The translations under genes and the position numbers were made by a program. 8,714 bases of DNA, taken from contig CANGVU010000028.1 of the NCBI GenBank assembly GCA_947457325.1, forward strand, positions 1 to 8,714, written 5' to 3'. The DNA comes from Flavobacteriales bacterium (GTDB lineage: Bacteria; Bacteroidota; Bacteroidia; Flavobacteriales_D; Sanyastnellaceae). This document shows, piece after piece, positions 6,611-8,714 of the stretch; position 1 is the first letter of the stretch; every line of letters begins with the position of its first letter. Below the pieces are notes generated by a model that was not told the origin of the DNA, made no database searches, and saw only the letters and a program-made list of their open reading frames with translations.

Positions 6611-8714
6611 ATGAAAAGAATACTTTCCATTTTGTCTTTCTTGCTGTTTGGAGTTCAAATGAATTCCCAAATAACCCTAGCTTCGGGTATAACCGCTGAC
6701 CAAGCTGTTCAATACCTACTAGGTCCCAATGTCATTTATTACAATGCTCAATTCACTGGAGATCCTGGTCAGTTGGGTTATTTAACCGGAGGAGGTGCTC
6801 CAAGTGCGTTTCAAATTGAGGATGGTGTTACCTTGTCTTCGGGTCATGTCAACGAATTGCAATTGGGAGCCACCGTTCCTGGTATCACCGGAGGAGTAGC
6901 CAATAACCCTGATTTATTGAGTGTTGCCAATTCTGTTTTTCCTATGATCGGGTTGAATTTGACGATTCAAGATGTGAATGATCAGGCCATTTTAGAATTT
7001 GATTTCGTTGCAACAGGGAATACCTTGTCATTTGATTATATTTTCGGTTCTGACGAGTATTTGACTTTCGTTGACCAGGTGTACAACGATGTTTTTGCAT
7101 TCTTCCTTGCTGGTCCTGGTATCACGGGTGATTATTCAGCACCTCCTGGGTATCCCGGAGGATCAACCAACATTGCGATTATTCCCGGTTCAGACCCAGC
7201 ACTGCCCATTACCATTTCCAGCTTGAACAATGTTGATTACAGTCAATATTATGTCGATAATCCGCAGAATGTCGATATTGGCAGCAATGGTTATACTGTG
7301 CCTTTGTTGGCTACATACCCATTGTTATGTGGTGAAACCTACCACATCAAATTGGCTATTGCAGATGCGCAGGACGGGTCATTGCAATCATTTGTAACCC
7401 TGAGAGCGGGTAGTTTCAATGTGGGAAATAACTTGATTCAACCTGTAAGTGTAAACATTTCAGGAAATCAAGGTGGTATTACTGGTTTTCCCTCAAATGC
7501 CATCCTAGAAGGTGAAAGTTGCTACGATGGTTTTTTCGTTATCGCCCCTCCTCCTTGTTTGTTGGAACCTGATACCATTACCCTTTATTTTGGTGGCACA
7601 GCTACTCTGGATGAAGATTACACTTATGACGGAGACACCACCTTGGTGGTTTACCCAGGAACCTATGACACCTTGTATTTGAATGCACTTGTAGATGATA
7701 TTGCTGAAGGTACCAATACTATCACGTTTGGAGGCATTACCTCAACTTATGAGACCATTGAGATTGGGTTCGTTTACCTAGACCCATTGGACACCTTGGG
7801 TTTGGATATGGATACCACAACGGCAACAATGATTATTGTTGACTACAATCCGATTGACGTGAGTACCATACCTGATATTGGTTTGTGTGAGGCTATCATT
7901 CCAGAGAGCTATGGTCCAAACGCCATCACTGCAAACACTGGCGTTCCTCCTTATTTGTATCAATGGGAAAATCCACTAGGTGATATTATTTCGAACAACG
8001 ATACCGCATTTTTTGAGTACCAAGCTCCAGGCATCATACCAGGAGAGTATTGGCTTACCGTTTCTGATTTTTGTGGACTTTCAGACTCGTTGTCTTTTGA
8101 GGTAACTGATCCAGTGCCGGTTAATGTCAATGCATTGAGTAATGTTGTGCTTTGCCAAACGCCTATAGATGTGAATGTTCAAAGCGCCATCTCCCAAGGA
8201 GCAGCGCCCTATTCATTCACCTGGAAAAATCCAGCCAATGAAATTGTTTTACCAAACAGTGCCAATGCCATTTTCACCTTCACTCCCGGCGACGCTACCT
8301 TAACCAATGGTAATTATGAAGTAATCGTGAGTGATTATTGTGGTACCTCGGATAGCACTACTTTGAATTTGCAGATTCCTGTGGCTCCTTCAAAACCGGT
8401 TACTTTGCCTGACTCTATGATTTTGGGTTTGTGTACAACTGATACTTTGACATTGACCGCTTGGACGAATGATAATGTGTCCTACAAGTGGTGGTATTAT
8501 GATGCAACTGACTCAATCACGGATAATACCTCAGAATGGACATCCTCTTCCTACTTCATCGGTAGCGCATTTCCAATGACCTATTGGTGCAGAGTCACGG
8601 AACCACAATGTGGTTATAATAAATCTGTCCAGTATACAGTTTTGCCGTTGCCTTGCACAGTTGAATTTCCCAATGTAATGTCAGGATACGCAGGTGATGC
8701 CAACTCCTACAGTA
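6611..8714 (+). CDS. Secreted multidomain protein with choice-of-anchor L domain, partial (C-terminus beyond right edge)
   Basis: Translated by hand, the frame is open from ATG at 6611 to the edge (701 codons, no stop). It begins with a signal peptide: MKRILSILSFLLFGVQMNSQ, cleavage probably after NSQ. Next is a choice-of-anchor L domain (about 22-265) with the hallmark FGSDEY (145-150) and NDVFAFFLAGPG (159-170). About 300-392 looks Calx-beta-like: DEDYTYDGDTTLVVYPG followed by DD and EG at 362-367. Then come three PKD/Ig-like repeats (about 420-500, 510-595, 603-682). The first two carry YLYQWENP and YSFTWKNP, and their ends are VSDFCGLSDS and VSDYCGTSDS. Such proteins in Bacteroidota are normally cell-surface or secreted adhesin-like products exported by the type IX system and ending in a gliding-motility/T9SS sorting domain. 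Only a possible first trace of that domain is in view. The partner or ligand is unknown. Confidence 0.88.
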   Translation, partial: MKRILSILSFLLFGVQMNSQITLASGITADQAVQYLLGPNVIYYNAQFTGDPGQLGYLTGGGAPSAFQIEDGVTLSSGHVNELQLGATVPGITGGVANNPDLLSVANSVFPMIGLNLTIQDVNDQAILEFDFVATGNTLSFDYIFGSDEYLTFVDQVYNDVFAFFLAGPGITGDYSAPPGYPGGSTNIAIIPGSDPALPITISSLNNVDYSQYYVDNPQNVDIGSNGYTVPLLATYPLLCGETYHIKLAIADAQDGSLQSFVTLRAGSFNVGNNLIQPVSVNISGNQGGITGFPSNAILEGESCYDGFFVIAPPPCLLEPDTITLYFGGTATLDEDYTYDGDTTLVVYPGTYDTLYLNALVDDIAEGTNTITFGGITSTYETIEIGFVYLDPLDTLGLDMDTTTATMIIVDYNPIDVSTIPDIGLCEAIIPESYGPNAITANTGVPPYLYQWENPLGDIISNNDTAFFEYQAPGIIPGEYWLTVSDFCGLSDSLSFEVTDPVPVNVNALSNVVLCQTPIDVNVQSAISQGAAPYSFTWKNPANEIVLPNSANAIFTFTPGDATLTNGNYEVIVSDYCGTSDSTTLNLQIPVAPSKPVTLPDSMILGLCTTDTLTLTAWTNDNVSYKWWYYDATDSITDNTSEWTSSSYFIGSAFPMTYWCRVTEPQCGYNKSVQYTVLPLPCTVEFPNVMSGYAGDANSYS
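7886..8656 (+). repeat. Three tandem cysteine-bracketed PKD/Ig-like domain repeats (protein-level)
   Basis: Within the secreted protein, each repeat opens with a Leu-Cys (C426, C515, C608) and closes with a Cys-Gly (C488, C577, C667). The cysteine-to-cysteine distance is 62, 62 and 59 residues and the repeat period is 89 and then 93 residues. The pairing suggests one disulfide per domain. DNA identity between the repeats is low, so the duplication is old. The third repeat has an extra cysteine (C660), and C682 follows it. Confidence 0.6.

Noticed and set aside
7778..7963. 61-codon minus-strand frame inside the secreted protein gene.
   Set aside because: The plus-strand frame is continuously open across it with clear domain structure.

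Overview
The window most likely comes from a member of the phylum Bacteroidota, probably of the Flavobacteriales or a related marine or freshwater lineage. Four things point there: an ECF sigma / small membrane protein / Spy-like 'sensor of ECF-type sigma factor' cassette, a large secreted protein with a choice-of-anchor L domain, AT-rich leaders without Shine-Dalgarno sequences, and several matches to the Bacteroidota -7 promoter element TAnnTTTG. No RNA gene, insertion sequence, CRISPR array or integration site was seen. Coding density is very high, and no stretch longer than about 110 bases lacks a gene.

Layout. (1) Bases 1-1371, minus strand: a stress-signalling operon. It reads ECF sigma factor, then a one-pass membrane protein that is probably its anti-sigma factor (start and stop overlap as ATGA), then a secreted Spy/CpxP-like protein cut off by the left edge. 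(2) Bases 1472-4358, plus strand: a tightly overlapped three-gene operon (both junctions ATGA) for a nine-carbon sialic-acid-like sugar. It encodes a NeuB-family synthase, a HAD phosphatase that closely resembles the KDN-9-phosphate phosphatase of Bacteroides thetaiotaomicron, and an unrecognised membrane-associated protein that looks like a GT-B glycosyltransferase. (3) Bases 4342-6500, minus strand: a LolD/MacB-type ABC transporter ATPase followed by asparaginyl-tRNA synthetase (asnS). asnS ends inside the last 17 bases of the convergent glycosyltransferase-like gene. (4) Bases 6611-8714, plus strand: the first 701 codons of a secreted, probably T9SS-exported multidomain protein that continues past the right edge.

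How the genes work together. In the nonulosonate operon, the synthase would condense a mannose-6-phosphate-type sugar with phosphoenolpyruvate. The phosphatase would remove the 9-phosphate to give free KDN or Neu5Ac. The third protein may use the activated sugar to decorate a surface glycan. The CMP-sugar synthetase (NeuA) needed for activation is not in this window. The sigma cassette would sense envelope stress. LolD and the secreted protein also concern the envelope, but nothing in the sequence links them to the sugar operon. asnS is ordinary housekeeping.

The best candidate for something undescribed is the third gene of the sugar operon. Next is the secreted protein, with its evenly spaced cysteine-bracketed repeats and an atypical sequence where a C-terminal sorting domain would be expected to begin.
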